From Trebonia sp. (lineage in GTDB: Bacteria > Actinomycetota > Actinomycetes > Streptosporangiales > Streptosporangiaceae), in the NCBI GenBank assembly GCA_030038035.1, contig JASHPP010000031.1:1-6159 (forward strand): a stretch of DNA of 6,159 nt. Reading direction: 5' to 3'. The notes beneath the pieces were generated by a model. It did no database searches and had not been told where the DNA came from. It saw nothing but the letters and a program-made list of their open reading frames with translations. Positions 1 to 6,159 of this stretch are shown here, piece after piece; the first letter of the stretch is position 1, and each line of letters opens with the position of its first letter. The translations under genes and the position numbers were made by a program.

Positions 1-12
1 CGGCGCGCGGTG

Positions 13-1704
13 CTAGGCGGGCACCGGGACCGTCTCCGCAGGCTCGGGCAGCTCGGTGGCGGGCTGCAGCGCCTCGGCGGCGGCCGCCGCGAACTCCTCG
101 TACTGGCGGACCTCCAGGGCGCGCCTACGGCGGCTCCAGCCGAGCAGGCCGCCCATGATCGCGGCGACCTCGGGCGCCGCCGCCGCGCCCGCGTCCGGCG
201 ATTCGATGAGCAGCCGGATCCTGCGCGCGAGCACGTCCTCGACGTGCAGCGCGCCCTCGTGGGTGACCGCGTAGCTGACTTCGGCGCGCAGGTACTGGTA
301 GCCCGCGAGCAGCGGCCGGGCCAGCGACCGGTCGCGGCGGACCGGCTCGAGCACCTCCGGGACGAGCGAGCCGTACCTGGTCAGCAGGTGCTCGACCGCC
401 GCGATCGGCACCTCGTAGTCCTCGGCGAGCCGCTGCGCCGCGGCGCGCACCGCCGGCAGCCCGTCCGCCCCGAGCAGCGGCAGCTGACCGGTGACGGACT
501 CGGGCACCGGGCGCCCGAAGTCGGCCACCGCCGCGTCGACCACGTCCCGCGCCATCAGCCGGTAGGTCGTGAACTTCCCGCCGGCGACCGAGACGAGCCC
601 CGGCAACGGCGCGTCGACGACGTGCTCGCGGGACAGCTTGGTGGTCGGCGTGTCCGCCGCCGCCGCGACAAGCGGCCGCAGCCCCGCGTAGACGCCGATC
701 ACGTCCGCGCGGGTCAGCGGCGCGGCCAGCACCCGGTTGGCCGAGGCGAGGATGTAGTCGACGTCCTTGCTGCTGGCCGTCGGCTCGGCGCGGTCGCCGG
801 TCCAGTCGGTGTCGGTGGTCCCCACGATCCACCGCTCGCCCCACGGGATGAAGAACAGCACGCTCTTGTCCGTGCGCACGATCACCCCGGTCTCTGCGTC
901 GATCGCCGCCCTCGGCACCACCAGGTGCACGCCCTTGGACATCCGCACCTCGTAGCCGGGGCGCACTCCGCCGAGTGAGTGCACGAGGTCGGTCCATACC
1001 CCGGCGCACACCACCACGCAGCCGGCCCGCACGTCGAACGACCGGCCGCTCTCCTCGTCCCGCACCCGCGCGCCGGTCACCCGCGCGCCGTCGCCCTGCC
1101 GCAGCAGCGCGGTGGCGGTCGCCCGGGTGAGCACGGTCGCGCCGTGCGCGGCCGCCGTCCTGGCGACCGTGAGCGTGTGCCGGGCGTCGTCCACCTGCGC
1201 GTCGTAATAGACCATCGCCCCGGCGAGCCGCTCGGGCCGCAGCGCGGGCGCCCGCCGCAGCGCGCCGCGCGCGGTCAGGTGCCGGTGGTGCGGGACGGGC
1301 CGCTTGGTGCCCTCCATCGCGTCGTAGATCACCAGGCCGGCGCCCACGTAGGGCCGCTCGACCACCTTCCTGTACAGCGGGTAAAGGAACGGCACCGGCC
1401 GCACCAGGTGCGGCGCGAGCCTCGTCACGAGCAGGTCGCGTTCCCGCAGCGCCTCCCTGACCAGCTTGAAGTCGCCCTGCTCCAGGTACCGCAGCCCGCC
1501 GTGGATCAGCTTGCTCGACCGGCTCGACGTGCCCGACGCCAGGTCGCGTGCCTCGACGAGGCCCACCCGCAGCCCGCGGGCGGCGGCGTCGAGCGCGGCG
1601 CCCGCCCCGGTGACGCCGCCGCCGATGACCAGCACGTCGAGCGGCCCCGCGGCCAGCTTGTGCAGCGCGGTACTCCGGTCGCGGGCGTCAAGCACGCCGG
1701 ACAT
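13..1704 (-). CDS. glpD: Aerobic glycerol-3-phosphate dehydrogenase (FAD-dependent)
   Basis: The 563-residue product oxidises sn-glycerol-3-phosphate to dihydroxyacetone phosphate and passes electrons through FAD to membrane quinones; family members are peripheral membrane enzymes. Visible in the sequence: a hydrophobic strand leading into the Rossmann FAD motif [18 protein letters not shown] (residues 27-44), which matches the first FAD-G3PDH signature. It is followed by the characteristic [20 protein letters not shown] segment (58-76). The second signature [11 protein letters not shown] lies at 375-386, and an Arg/Glu-rich C-terminal cap domain with [15 protein letters not shown] lies at about 481-495. 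Length is normal for actinobacterial GlpD. I chose the ATG at 1704 because a GGAGGAGAGG ribosome binding site lies just upstream. An in-frame ATG at 1827 would add 41 residues unlike the family and would run into the upstream hairpin. The last 25 or so residues are a Pro/Glu/Ala tail. It is on the same strand as the monooxygenase, 140 bases downstream of it, with a probable terminator between, so it may have its own promoter. Family assignment is secure. Confidence 0.97.
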   Translation of the reverse strand: MSGVLDARDRSTALHKLAAGPLDVLVIGGGVTGAGAALDAAARGLRVGLVEARDLASGTSSRSSKLIHGGLRYLEQGDFKLVREALRERDLLVTRLAPHLVRPVPFLYPLYRKVVERPYVGAGLVIYDAMEGTKRPVPHHRHLTARGALRRAPALRPERLAGAMVYYDAQVDDARHTLTVARTAAAHGATVLTRATATALLRQGDGARVTGARVRDEESGRSFDVRAGCVVVCAGVWTDLVHSLGGVRPGYEVRMSKGVHLVVPRAAIDAETGVIVRTDKSVLFFIPWGERWIVGTTDTDWTGDRAEPTASSKDVDYILASANRVLAAPLTRADVIGVYAGLRPLVAAAADTPTTKLSREHVVDAPLPGLVSVAGGKFTTYRLMARDVVDAAVADFGRPVPESVTGQLPLLGADGLPAVRAAAQRLAEDYEVPIAAVEHLLTRYGSLVPEVLEPVRRDRSLARPLLAGYQYLRAEVSYAVTHEGALHVEDVLARRIRLLIESPDAGAAAAPEVAAIMGGLLGWSRRRRALEVRQYEEFAAAAAEALQPATELPEPAETVPVPA

Positions 1705-1710
1705 GGGCGA

Positions 1711-1720
1711 CCTCTCCTCC
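1711..1720 (-). promoter_or_regulatory. Ribosome binding site of glpD
   Basis: On the minus strand this reads GGAGGAGAGG, ending six bases before the ATG at 1704. It is the strongest Shine-Dalgarno sequence in the window and it decides the start codon in favour of 1704 rather than the longer in-frame ATG at 1827. Confidence 0.85.
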
Positions 1721-1755
1721 CCGAGTCCCGTCGTCGGCAGCGGGCCTCCGCTTCC

Positions 1756-1783
1756 ATGGTACGGACGCTCCGCGGCCGTTCCT
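1756..1783 (-). promoter_or_regulatory. Weak candidate promoter for glpD
   Basis: On the minus strand, TACCAT (1761-1756) fits a TANNNT-type -10 element. AGGAAC (1783-1778) lies 16 bases upstream, where a -35 would be, but it is a poor match to TTGACA. Transcription starting here would give a leader of about 45 bases before glpD, after the hairpin that follows the monooxygenase. The position is sensible but the sequence match is marginal, and such hexamers arise by chance. Confidence 0.22.
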
Positions 1784-1812
1784 GGCAGCGACCCGCGGGA
1801 CGCCGGCCGGCC

Positions 1813-1842
1813 CGGCGGCCGCCGCACGGGCCGCGGCCGCCG
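1813..1842 (-). terminator. GC-rich stem-loop after the monooxygenase gene
   Basis: A perfect 10-bp inverted repeat lies here: arms CGGCGGCCGC (1813-1822) and GCGGCCGCCG (1833-1842) around a 10-base loop. It begins two bases after the monooxygenase TAA stop. There is no U-tract, but actinobacterial terminators often lack one. The placement immediately behind a stop codon supports a terminator or 3'-end stabilising role and argues that glpD is at least partly separate transcriptionally. GC-rich palindromes are common in such DNA, so the call rests on stem length plus position. Confidence 0.5.
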
Positions 1843-1844
1843 CC

Positions 1845-3392
1845 TTACCTGGGCCGCCCCACCGCGGCCGCCAGGTCGATGCCCGCCGGGTGCTCCGCCC
1901 GCCAGGCGATGTGCTGGTCGGGCCTGACCAGGAGGAACTCCCCGCGCCAGGGGTAGTCCGGCGGCGAGGCAGTCACGGTCAGCGGTATCCGCAGCGCCCG
2001 GGCTCGTTCGGAAAAATCCGCCACGGCTGCGTCCCCCGCGCCGGCCGGCGCTACGAGCGTGAACCCGGTGCCGAGCTGGTCATACAGCGAAGTCCCGTCC
2101 GGCAGCCAGCAGTGCGGCAGCCGCGCGCCCGGCTCGGCGGACGGGGTGTACGTGCCCACGTCGGCGACCGGAGCACCGCCGCCCCCCTGCACCACCGGCG
2201 ACCCGGCGTAGGAGTAGCCGAGCACCAGCCCGAGGTTGTGGAACTCCGGGGACTTCACGCGCCGGATGGCCGCCGCGTCCGCGGCCAGGTCCGCGGGCAG
2301 CGCGGTCATGTTCGCCGCCGCGCTGGCGACGGTCTGTTCGGCCACGCCGCGCCGCTCCGGCTCATAGCTGTCAAGCAGCGCGGGCGGCGCCCAGCCGTGC
2401 AGCACGAACGCGAGCTTCCACCCGATGTTGACCGCGTCGCCGACGCACGTGTTGTACCCGTGGCCGCCGTAGGGCGGGTTCACGTGCGCGGTCTCGCCGA
2501 CGAGGAACACCCGCCGGGTGCCGAACGTGTCCGCGACGAGCGCCCGCGCCGTCCACGGGTCGCTGGCGAGCAGCTCGTGCTCGACAGGAGCGCCGATCAG
2601 CCCCGTGATCAGCTCGGCGGCGTGCGCGAGGCCGTACTCAGGCGCGACGCCCGGCATGATCGCCCACCACGTGCCGGCCAGGTCGAGCCGGCCGGTCAGC
2701 CCCTTGGTGGCCGCGGTCAGCGTCCAGTACTGCACCGCCCGGCCGAGCTGGGGATCGAGCGCGGGGGCGCGGAACACCACGTTGAAGTTCGGCCGCGGAT
2801 CGGACCGCCCGCTGTAGCGAGCGCCGGCCAGGTCGCGGGTCACGCCCGCGTAGCCGTCGCAGCCGAGCACGTAGTCCGCCCGGACCAGGTACGTCTCGCC
2901 CGCCGCGCCGCGCACGGTCACGGTCACGCCGTCGCCGTCTTCGGCCAGCGCCGTGACCGCGTGCCCGAGCCGCATGTCGACCCGCGGCTGCCTGGCCAGG
3001 TGCGCCCGCAGCACCTCTTCCACCGCAGGCTGCGGCACCTGCTGCCCCGGCTCGGCGAACCGCTCGTCACGCTCGGTCGTCAGCCCGAACGCCCCGTCGA
3101 AATCGGTGATCCGCGCGCCGGTCAGCGACTCGCAGAACGTGACCCGCTGCGACCAGGCGACCTTGAGCGGCGCCGCGGCGCGCACCGCGGCGGCCAGCCC
3201 CCAGCGGCGCAGGTGCTCCATCGTCCGCACGCTCGACGTCTTGGCCCGCGGCCGCTGGTGGGACACCCGCTCCCGCGGTTCGACGAGCACGCACCCGACG
3301 CCGTGCAGGCTCAGCTCGGCGGCCGCCGCGAGCCCGGCCGGCCCGCCGCCGGCGATGAGCACGCCAGTTGTGTCGATACGCACGCAAGACAT
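1845..3392 (-). CDS. FAD-dependent monooxygenase, PHBH/phenol-hydroxylase-like (group A)
   Basis: The 515-residue product is a cytosolic single-component flavin hydroxylase of the family that uses NAD(P)H and O2 to hydroxylate aromatic or polyketide-like substrates; the substrate here is unknown. Visible motifs: N-terminal Rossmann GGGPAG (15-20) followed by [16 protein letters not shown] (35-50), the internal DG-type motif VLGCDG (175-180), and the second FAD motif [10 protein letters not shown] (294-303), continuing to [20 protein letters not shown] (309-328). The DSYEPERR segment is at 341-348. The C-terminal thioredoxin-like domain (about 415-515), typical of the PheA/MhpA/rifampicin-monooxygenase branch, contains [12 protein letters not shown] (488-499). 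Length is usual. The canonical GDAAH is GETAH here. Start: ATG at 3392 has GGTGG six bases upstream. GTG at 3383, with GGAAG nine bases upstream, is an equally plausible start that removes three residues. It is transcribed divergently from glpK. No regulator or pathway partner that would reveal the substrate is present. It could act in aromatic catabolism, natural-product tailoring or drug inactivation. Confidence 0.9.
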   Translation of the reverse strand: MSCVRIDTTGVLIAGGGPAGLAAAAELSLHGVGCVLVEPRERVSHQRPRAKTSSVRTMEHLRRWGLAAAVRAAAPLKVAWSQRVTFCESLTGARITDFDGAFGLTTERDERFAEPGQQVPQPAVEEVLRAHLARQPRVDMRLGHAVTALAEDGDGVTVTVRGAAGETYLVRADYVLGCDGYAGVTRDLAGARYSGRSDPRPNFNVVFRAPALDPQLGRAVQYWTLTAATKGLTGRLDLAGTWWAIMPGVAPEYGLAHAAELITGLIGAPVEHELLASDPWTARALVADTFGTRRVFLVGETAHVNPPYGGHGYNTCVGDAVNIGWKLAFVLHGWAPPALLDSYEPERRGVAEQTVASAAANMTALPADLAADAAAIRRVKSPEFHNLGLVLGYSYAGSPVVQGGGGAPVADVGTYTPSAEPGARLPHCWLPDGTSLYDQLGTGFTLVAPAGAGDAAVADFSERARALRIPLTVTASPPDYPWRGEFLLVRPDQHIAWRAEHPAGIDLAAAVGRPR

Positions 3393-3503
3393 CTTCCGCC
3401 ACCGCGGCCAGGCGTGTCGACGTCGCGCCGCACCCATTGCCCCGCCCGCGGCCCCGACCGCGCTCGCCGTCGCCCCGCGGGCACTGAAACACTTATCCCG
3501 AAC

Positions 3504-3527
3504 GATCCGGGCCGCCTCCCCCGGGTC
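3504..3527 (+). promoter_or_regulatory. Possible leader stem-loop upstream of glpK
   Basis: GATCCGGG (3504-3511) and CCCGGGTC (3520-3527) form an 8-bp stem in RNA with one U-G wobble, around an 8-base loop. It ends 24 bases before the glpK TTG start and 11 bases before its ribosome binding site. It could lie in the 5' untranslated leader, or in DNA as an imperfect operator-like dyad. It resembles no riboswitch I know, and chance is a real alternative at this GC content. Confidence 0.25.
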
Positions 3528-3538
3528 AGCACTTGGTC

Positions 3539-3545
3539 AAGGGAG
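3539..3545 (+). promoter_or_regulatory. Ribosome binding site of glpK
   Basis: AAGGGAG lies six bases before TTG at 3552. It decides the start: the reading frame is open far upstream, but family similarity begins immediately after this TTG ([15 protein letters not shown]), and no ATG or GTG codon sits in frame at a suitable distance. Confidence 0.75.
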
Positions 3546-3551
3546 ACCGCG

Positions 3552-5180
3552 TTGGCCGATTTCGTCGGGGCTGTCGATCAGGGCACCACGAGCACCAGGT
3601 TCATGGTCTTCGACCACGCGGGCAACGAGGTCGCCAGGCGCCAGCTCGAGCACCAGCAGATACTGCCGCGGCCGGGCTGGGTCGAGCACGATCCGCTGGA
3701 GATCTGGGAGCGGACAAGGACGGTGATCGCGGCCACCCTCAACGCCAGCGGCCTGTCCGCGCGCGACCTGGCCGCGGTCGGGATCGCGAACCAGCGGGAG
3801 ACCACGGTCGTGTGGAACCGCCGCACCGGCGTCCCGTACGCGAACGCGATCGTCTGGCAGGACACCAGGACCGACCGGATCGCCGCCATGCAAGAAAAAA
3901 GCGGCCACGGCGCGGTGATCAGGCACAAGGCCGGCCTGCCGCCCGCGACGTACTTCTCGGGCGGCAAGCTGCAGTGGCTGCTCGAGCGCGACGCCTTTTT
4001 GCGCGCGGACGCCGAACGCGGCGACGCGCTGTTCGGCACGGTCGACTCCTGGCTGCTGTGGAACCTGACCGGCGGCACGTCCGGCGGCGTGCACGCCACC
4101 GACGTGACCAACGCCAGCCGCACGATGCTGATGGACCTGCGCACGCTTGACTGGGACGAGGAGCTGTGCGGGTTCTTCGGCGTGCCGCGCGCGATGCTGG
4201 CGCGGATCGCGCCGTCGGCGCACGACTACGGCGTCACCGCGCTGCCCGGCCCGTTCGCCGGCGAGGTCCTGCTCGGCGCGCTGCTCGGCGACCAGCAGGC
4301 GGCGACGATGGGCCAGGTGTGCTTCGCGCCGGGGGAGGCGAAGAACACCTACGGCACCGGCAACTTCCTCGTGCTGAACACCGGGTCGCAGCTGCACGAG
4401 TCGAAGTCCGGCCTGCTCACCACCGTCGCCTACCAGTTCGCCGCGGTACGCGGGTCGGCCGCGCCCGACCCGCATGCCCCGCCATCCGCGCCCGCCGCCC
4501 CGCCGCCCCCCGTCTTCGCCCCTGCCACCCCCCAACCCCCCGTCTTCGCCCCTGCCACCCCCCAACCCCCCGTCTTCGCCCTCGAAGGCTCGGTCGCGGT
4601 GACCGGCGCGGCCGTGCAGTGGCTGCGCGACCAGCTCGGCATCATCAGCGGCGCCGCGCACAGCGAGGACCTGGCCAGGCAGGTCGACGACACGTCAGGG
4701 CTGTACTTCGTGCCGGCGTTCTCCGGCCTGTTCGCGCCGTACTGGCGCGCCGACGCGCGCGGCGCGATCGTCGGGCTGTCCCGGTTCCACACCAACGCGC
4801 ACCTGGCCCGCGCCACGCTCGAGGCGATCTGCTACCAGACCAGGGACGTGGTGGAGGCGATGGCCGCGGACTCAGGCGTCACCCTCGACGTGCTCAAGGT
4901 GGACGGCGGCGTGACCGCCAACGACCTGTGCATGCAGCTGCAGGCCGACATCCTCGGCGTGCCGGTCAGCCGCCCGGTGGTCGCCGAGACCACCGCGCTT
5001 GGCGCTGCCTACGCGGCCGGCCTGGCGGCCGGGTTCTGGCGGGACCCGGCCGAACTGCGGGCGAACTGGCGCGAATCGCGGCGCTGGGAACCCACCTGGA
5101 CCCAGGACCGCCGCGAAGCCGGCTACGCCGGCTGGAAGAAGGCGATCGAGCGGACCCTCAACTGGGTAGACGTCAGTTAG
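3552..5180 (+). CDS. glpK: Glycerol kinase with a Pro-rich repeat insertion
   Basis: The 542-residue cytosolic FGGY kinase phosphorylates glycerol with ATP to sn-glycerol-3-phosphate, the substrate of GlpD. Visible motifs: DQGTTS (9-14, ATP phosphate loop), NQRETT (80-85) and WQDTRT (102-107), which contribute to the glycerol site; [12 protein letters not shown] (134-145, a near match to FGGY signature 1); and GDQQAA (246-251) with the predicted catalytic-base Asp247. GTGNFLV follows at 268-274. Residues 404-424 match FGGY signature 2 fully, and [10 protein letters not shown] (450-459) is the second ATP-site motif. Normal GlpK is about 500 residues. The excess is a Pro/Ala-rich insertion at about 297-340, between LLTTVAYQF and [12 protein letters not shown], including two exact [10 protein letters not shown] units. 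Neither the GGTR-type fructose-bisphosphate loop of E. coli GlpK nor the histidine phosphorylated by HPr in low-GC Gram-positives is apparent at 228-246. The start is a rare TTG with a well-placed ribosome binding site. It is divergent from the monooxygenase and probably co-transcribed with the SMP-30 gene. Activity with the insertion is likely, since every motif is intact, but unproven. Confidence 0.95.
   Translation: MADFVGAVDQGTTSTRFMVFDHAGNEVARRQLEHQQILPRPGWVEHDPLEIWERTRTVIAATLNASGLSARDLAAVGIANQRETTVVWNRRTGVPYANAIVWQDTRTDRIAAMQEKSGHGAVIRHKAGLPPATYFSGGKLQWLLERDAFLRADAERGDALFGTVDSWLLWNLTGGTSGGVHATDVTNASRTMLMDLRTLDWDEELCGFFGVPRAMLARIAPSAHDYGVTALPGPFAGEVLLGALLGDQQAATMGQVCFAPGEAKNTYGTGNFLVLNTGSQLHESKSGLLTTVAYQFAAVRGSAAPDPHAPPSAPAAPPPPVFAPATPQPPVFAPATPQPPVFALEGSVAVTGAAVQWLRDQLGIISGAAHSEDLARQVDDTSGLYFVPAFSGLFAPYWRADARGAIVGLSRFHTNAHLARATLEAICYQTRDVVEAMAADSGVTLDVLKVDGGVTANDLCMQLQADILGVPVSRPVVAETTALGAAYAAGLAAGFWRDPAELRANWRESRRWEPTWTQDRREAGYAGWKKAIERTLNWVDVS
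3895..3900 (+). other. A6 homopolymer inside glpK
   Basis: Six A residues run through codons GAA-AAA-AGC (residues 115-117). Such a tract is unusual in this GC-rich gene, where AAG would be expected for Lys. The heptamer AAAAAAG is not in the phase required for classical -1 programmed frameshifting, so a coded frameshift is unlikely. It is a possible site for indels or transcript slippage. Confidence 0.6.
4506..4571 (-). other. Predicted G-quadruplex-forming sequence on the glpK template strand
   Basis: Read on the minus strand, the repeat presents seven G-runs in order: G6, G6, G4, G6, G6, G4, G6. The loops are 2, 5, 7, 2, 5 and 7 bases (TT, TGGCA, CGAAGAC). This satisfies the usual pattern of four runs of at least three G with loops of 1-7 bases, several times over. 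The G-rich strand is the transcription template, so any structure would form in DNA rather than in the glpK mRNA. Confidence 0.65.
4506..4581 (+). repeat. 30-bp in-frame tandem repeat within glpK (about 2.5 copies)
   Basis: Two perfect 30-base units lie at 4506-4535 and 4536-4565, followed by a third partial copy identical through 4581. Each full unit encodes [10 protein letters not shown] (residues 319-338). The partial copy supplies Pro-Pro-Val-Phe-Ala and then runs into conserved [10 protein letters not shown] unit length divisible by three keeps glpK in frame whatever the copy number. Exact identity at every synonymous position shows recent duplication or ongoing homogenisation. The array includes five C6 runs. 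It is directly preceded by a non-repeated Pro/Ala-rich stretch (about residues 299-318). Confidence 0.95.
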
Positions 5181-5204
5181 CCTCCGCGACGGGCGGGAGT
5201 GACG

Positions 5205-5210
5205 AAGGAG
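5205..5210 (+). promoter_or_regulatory. Ribosome binding site of the SMP-30 gene
   Basis: AAGGAG lies nine bases before ATG at 5220. An in-frame GTG at 5199 would place this motif inside the gene and add seven residues, so the site favours the ATG. Confidence 0.75.
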
Positions 5211-5219
5211 CGGCCATCG

Positions 5220-6128
5220 ATGATAGACGTGCGCACGTCGGCCGCGGCCGAGCCAGTCGGCGATGTGACAGCCGTGCTTGGCGAGGGCCCGTACTGGGTT
5301 CCCGAAGATTCCTGCCTGCTCTGGGTGGACATCCCGAACGGGCTGCTGCACCGCACGCAGCTTCGGTCCGGCGACACGGTCACCGTCGCGATCGGCCCGG
5401 TGTCGGCGGCGTTCCCCGCGCTCGGCGGCGGGCTGCTGACCGCGGGGGGAAACCGGCTGCGGTTGCACAAGCCCCGGGCCGGCGGGGCGCAGTGGACCGA
5501 GCACACGATCGCCGAACTGCCCGCCCGCGACGCCGTCCGGTTCAACGACGCGTCGGTCGACCCGGCGGGCCGGGTCTGGGCCGGGACGATGCACACCGGC
5601 GAGACCGAACCGCTCGGCGAGCTCTACCGGCTCGATCCCGGCCGCGTGCTGACCCCGGTCGTGAAGGGCGTGACGGTCTCCAACGGGCTCGGCTGGAGCC
5701 CGGACGGCTCGCGCATGTACTACGCGGACTCGCCGATGCGGCGGCTCGACGTGTTCGACTACGACCCGGCGACCGGCGAGGCGTTCCAGCGGCGCGTGTT
5801 CGCCGACCTCTCCCACGTGGCCGGCGTACCGGACGGGCTCACCGTCGACGCGGACGGCTGCGTCTGGGTGGCCATGTGGGGCGGCGGCGTGCTGCGCAGG
5901 TTCACCCCGGGCGGCCAGCAGGACGCGGTCCTGCCGTTGCCGGTGTCCCGGCCGACAAGCTGCGCGTTCGGCGGGGCGGGGCTGGCCGAGCTGTTCGTGA
6001 CCACGGCCAGCGTCGACGGAACCGACGCCGGGCGTGCCGCCGAGCCGCTGGCCGGCCGCCTGCTGCGCGTCGAGCCGGGCCCGGTCGGCCTCCCGTCGGC
6101 CTCCTCGTGGGCGGCCATCCCCTCCTAG
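5220..6128 (+). CDS. SMP-30/gluconolactonase/LRE family protein (probable lactonase)
   Basis: The 302-residue product is a six-bladed beta-propeller of the SMP-30/regucalcin family, whose members are divalent-metal-dependent hydrolases, commonly of sugar lactones. Visible features by analogy to SMP-30: GEGPYW (21-26) with metal ligand Glu22, RFNDASVDPAGRVWAGTM (107-124) with substrate-site Arg107 and Asn109, SNGLGWSPDGSRMYYADS (154-171) with metal ligand Asn155, and VPDGLTVDADGCVWVAMWGG (203-222) with metal ligand Asp205. All three expected metal ligands are present, so the enzyme is probably active. There is no signal peptide, so it should be cytosolic. Length is typical. It begins 39 bases after the glpK stop with no terminator between, so the two are probably one transcript. 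The substrate cannot be read from sequence: an aldono- or sugar lactone is the family default, and a lactone made by a neighbouring pathway is possible. No direct step in glycerol breakdown needs a lactonase. Confidence 0.92.
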   Translation: MIDVRTSAAAEPVGDVTAVLGEGPYWVPEDSCLLWVDIPNGLLHRTQLRSGDTVTVAIGPVSAAFPALGGGLLTAGGNRLRLHKPRAGGAQWTEHTIAELPARDAVRFNDASVDPAGRVWAGTMHTGETEPLGELYRLDPGRVLTPVVKGVTVSNGLGWSPDGSRMYYADSPMRRLDVFDYDPATGEAFQRRVFADLSHVAGVPDGLTVDADGCVWVAMWGGGVLRRFTPGGQQDAVLPLPVSRPTSCAFGGAGLAELFVTTASVDGTDAGRAAEPLAGRLLRVEPGPVGLPSASSWAAIPS

Positions 6129-6159
6129 CCATCGCACGGACCCCGGGCCGGGAGGCGGC

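Larger units (their letters stand above)
3393..3551. promoter_or_regulatory. Divergent intergenic region between monooxygenase and glpK
   Basis: This 159-base gap must hold the start signals for both the minus-strand monooxygenase and the plus-strand glpK pair. Its centre contains the only relatively AT-rich patch nearby (about 3483-3497, around CTGAAACACTTATCC), a reasonable place for promoter melting. I could not find a convincing -35/-10 pair on either strand. An 8-bp palindrome CGACGTCG sits at 3418-3425, but it is not distinctive in such GC-rich DNA. No small gene is evident. Promoter presence is inferred from gene orientation, not from recognised boxes. Confidence 0.55.

Noticed and set aside
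1705..1827. 41-residue N-terminal extension of GlpD from an ATG at 1827
   Set aside because: The extension has no family similarity, overlaps the hairpin after the monooxygenase, and lacks a good ribosome binding site. The ATG at 1704 has an excellent one.
3411..3429. Imperfect dyad GGCGTGTCGACGTCGCGCC as an operator
   Set aside because: Only 14 of 19 positions are symmetric, and this level of symmetry is common by chance at such GC content. No regulator is nearby to match it.
3393..3437. 15-residue N-terminal extension of the monooxygenase from an ATG at 3437
   Set aside because: It would put an Arg/Trp-rich stretch before the usual short lead into the FAD strand. ATG 3392 or GTG 3383 fit the family better.
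1890..3551. Long open frame upstream of and in frame with glpK on the plus strand
   Set aside because: It is antisense to the monooxygenase and Arg/Pro/Gly-rich with no family motifs. It is open only because GC-rich DNA rarely has stops. GlpK similarity begins right after the TTG at 3552.
3895..3901. AAAAAAG as a programmed -1 frameshift site
   Set aside because: The heptamer is not in the A-AAA-AAG phase relative to the glpK frame, and the normal frame continues through intact kinase motifs.
4506..4581. Repeat as a CRISPR array
   Set aside because: The 30-base units are directly adjacent with no spacers and are translated in frame within glpK.
3537..4661. Antisense open frame over glpK with Gly-rich repeats ([10 protein letters not shown])
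   Set aside because: It is the complement of the Pro-rich repeat in glpK. It has no plausible domain and its Gly/Arg/Ala/Val bias is typical of a shadow frame.
5199..5219. Alternative GTG start for the SMP-30 gene
   Set aside because: The AAGGAG ribosome binding site lies inside this extension and is correctly spaced for ATG 5220.
6129..6159. GC-rich tail with CCCCGGGCCGGGAGG as terminator or start signal of a next gene
   Set aside because: The possible stem has too small a loop. The GGGAGG could be a ribosome binding site, but the window ends before any start codon.

Overview
The window is very GC-rich DNA with strong third-position G/C bias, purine-rich Shine-Dalgarno sequences and no TTA codon in any assigned gene. 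This fits a high-GC actinomycete; I cannot name the genus. It holds four complete genes and almost no unexplained space. The longest non-coding gap is about 160 bases.

Layout: glpD (glycerol-3-phosphate dehydrogenase, minus strand, 13-1704) lies downstream of a FAD-dependent aromatic-type monooxygenase (minus strand, 1845-3392), with a strong GC hairpin between them. A 159-base divergent intergenic region (3393-3551) separates this pair from a plus-strand pair: glpK (glycerol kinase, 3552-5180, TTG start) and, 39 bases later, an SMP-30/gluconolactonase-family gene (5220-6128).

How they fit together: GlpK phosphorylates glycerol to sn-glycerol-3-phosphate, and GlpD oxidises that to dihydroxyacetone phosphate while passing electrons to the quinone pool. 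Together they form the core glycerol catabolic route. No glycerol facilitator (GlpF) and no GylR/GlpR-type regulator lies in the window. The monooxygenase sits between the two glycerol genes and the SMP-30 gene follows glpK. Neither has an obvious glycerol role, so both look like accessory genes brought into the locus.

Most notable feature: the GlpK reading frame carries an insertion of roughly 40 residues, rich in Pro and Ala, in the middle of an otherwise canonical kinase. It is built partly from a perfect 30-bp in-frame tandem repeat (about 2.5 copies, 4506-4581). The repeat appears to be copied from the conserved Pro-Pro-Val-Phe-Ala segment that ends it. It also places a dense run of G-tracts on the template strand, which matches a G-quadruplex pattern. 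Apart from this, the window is ordinary metabolic chromosome. I see no mobile element, CRISPR array, RNA gene or phage-related sequence.
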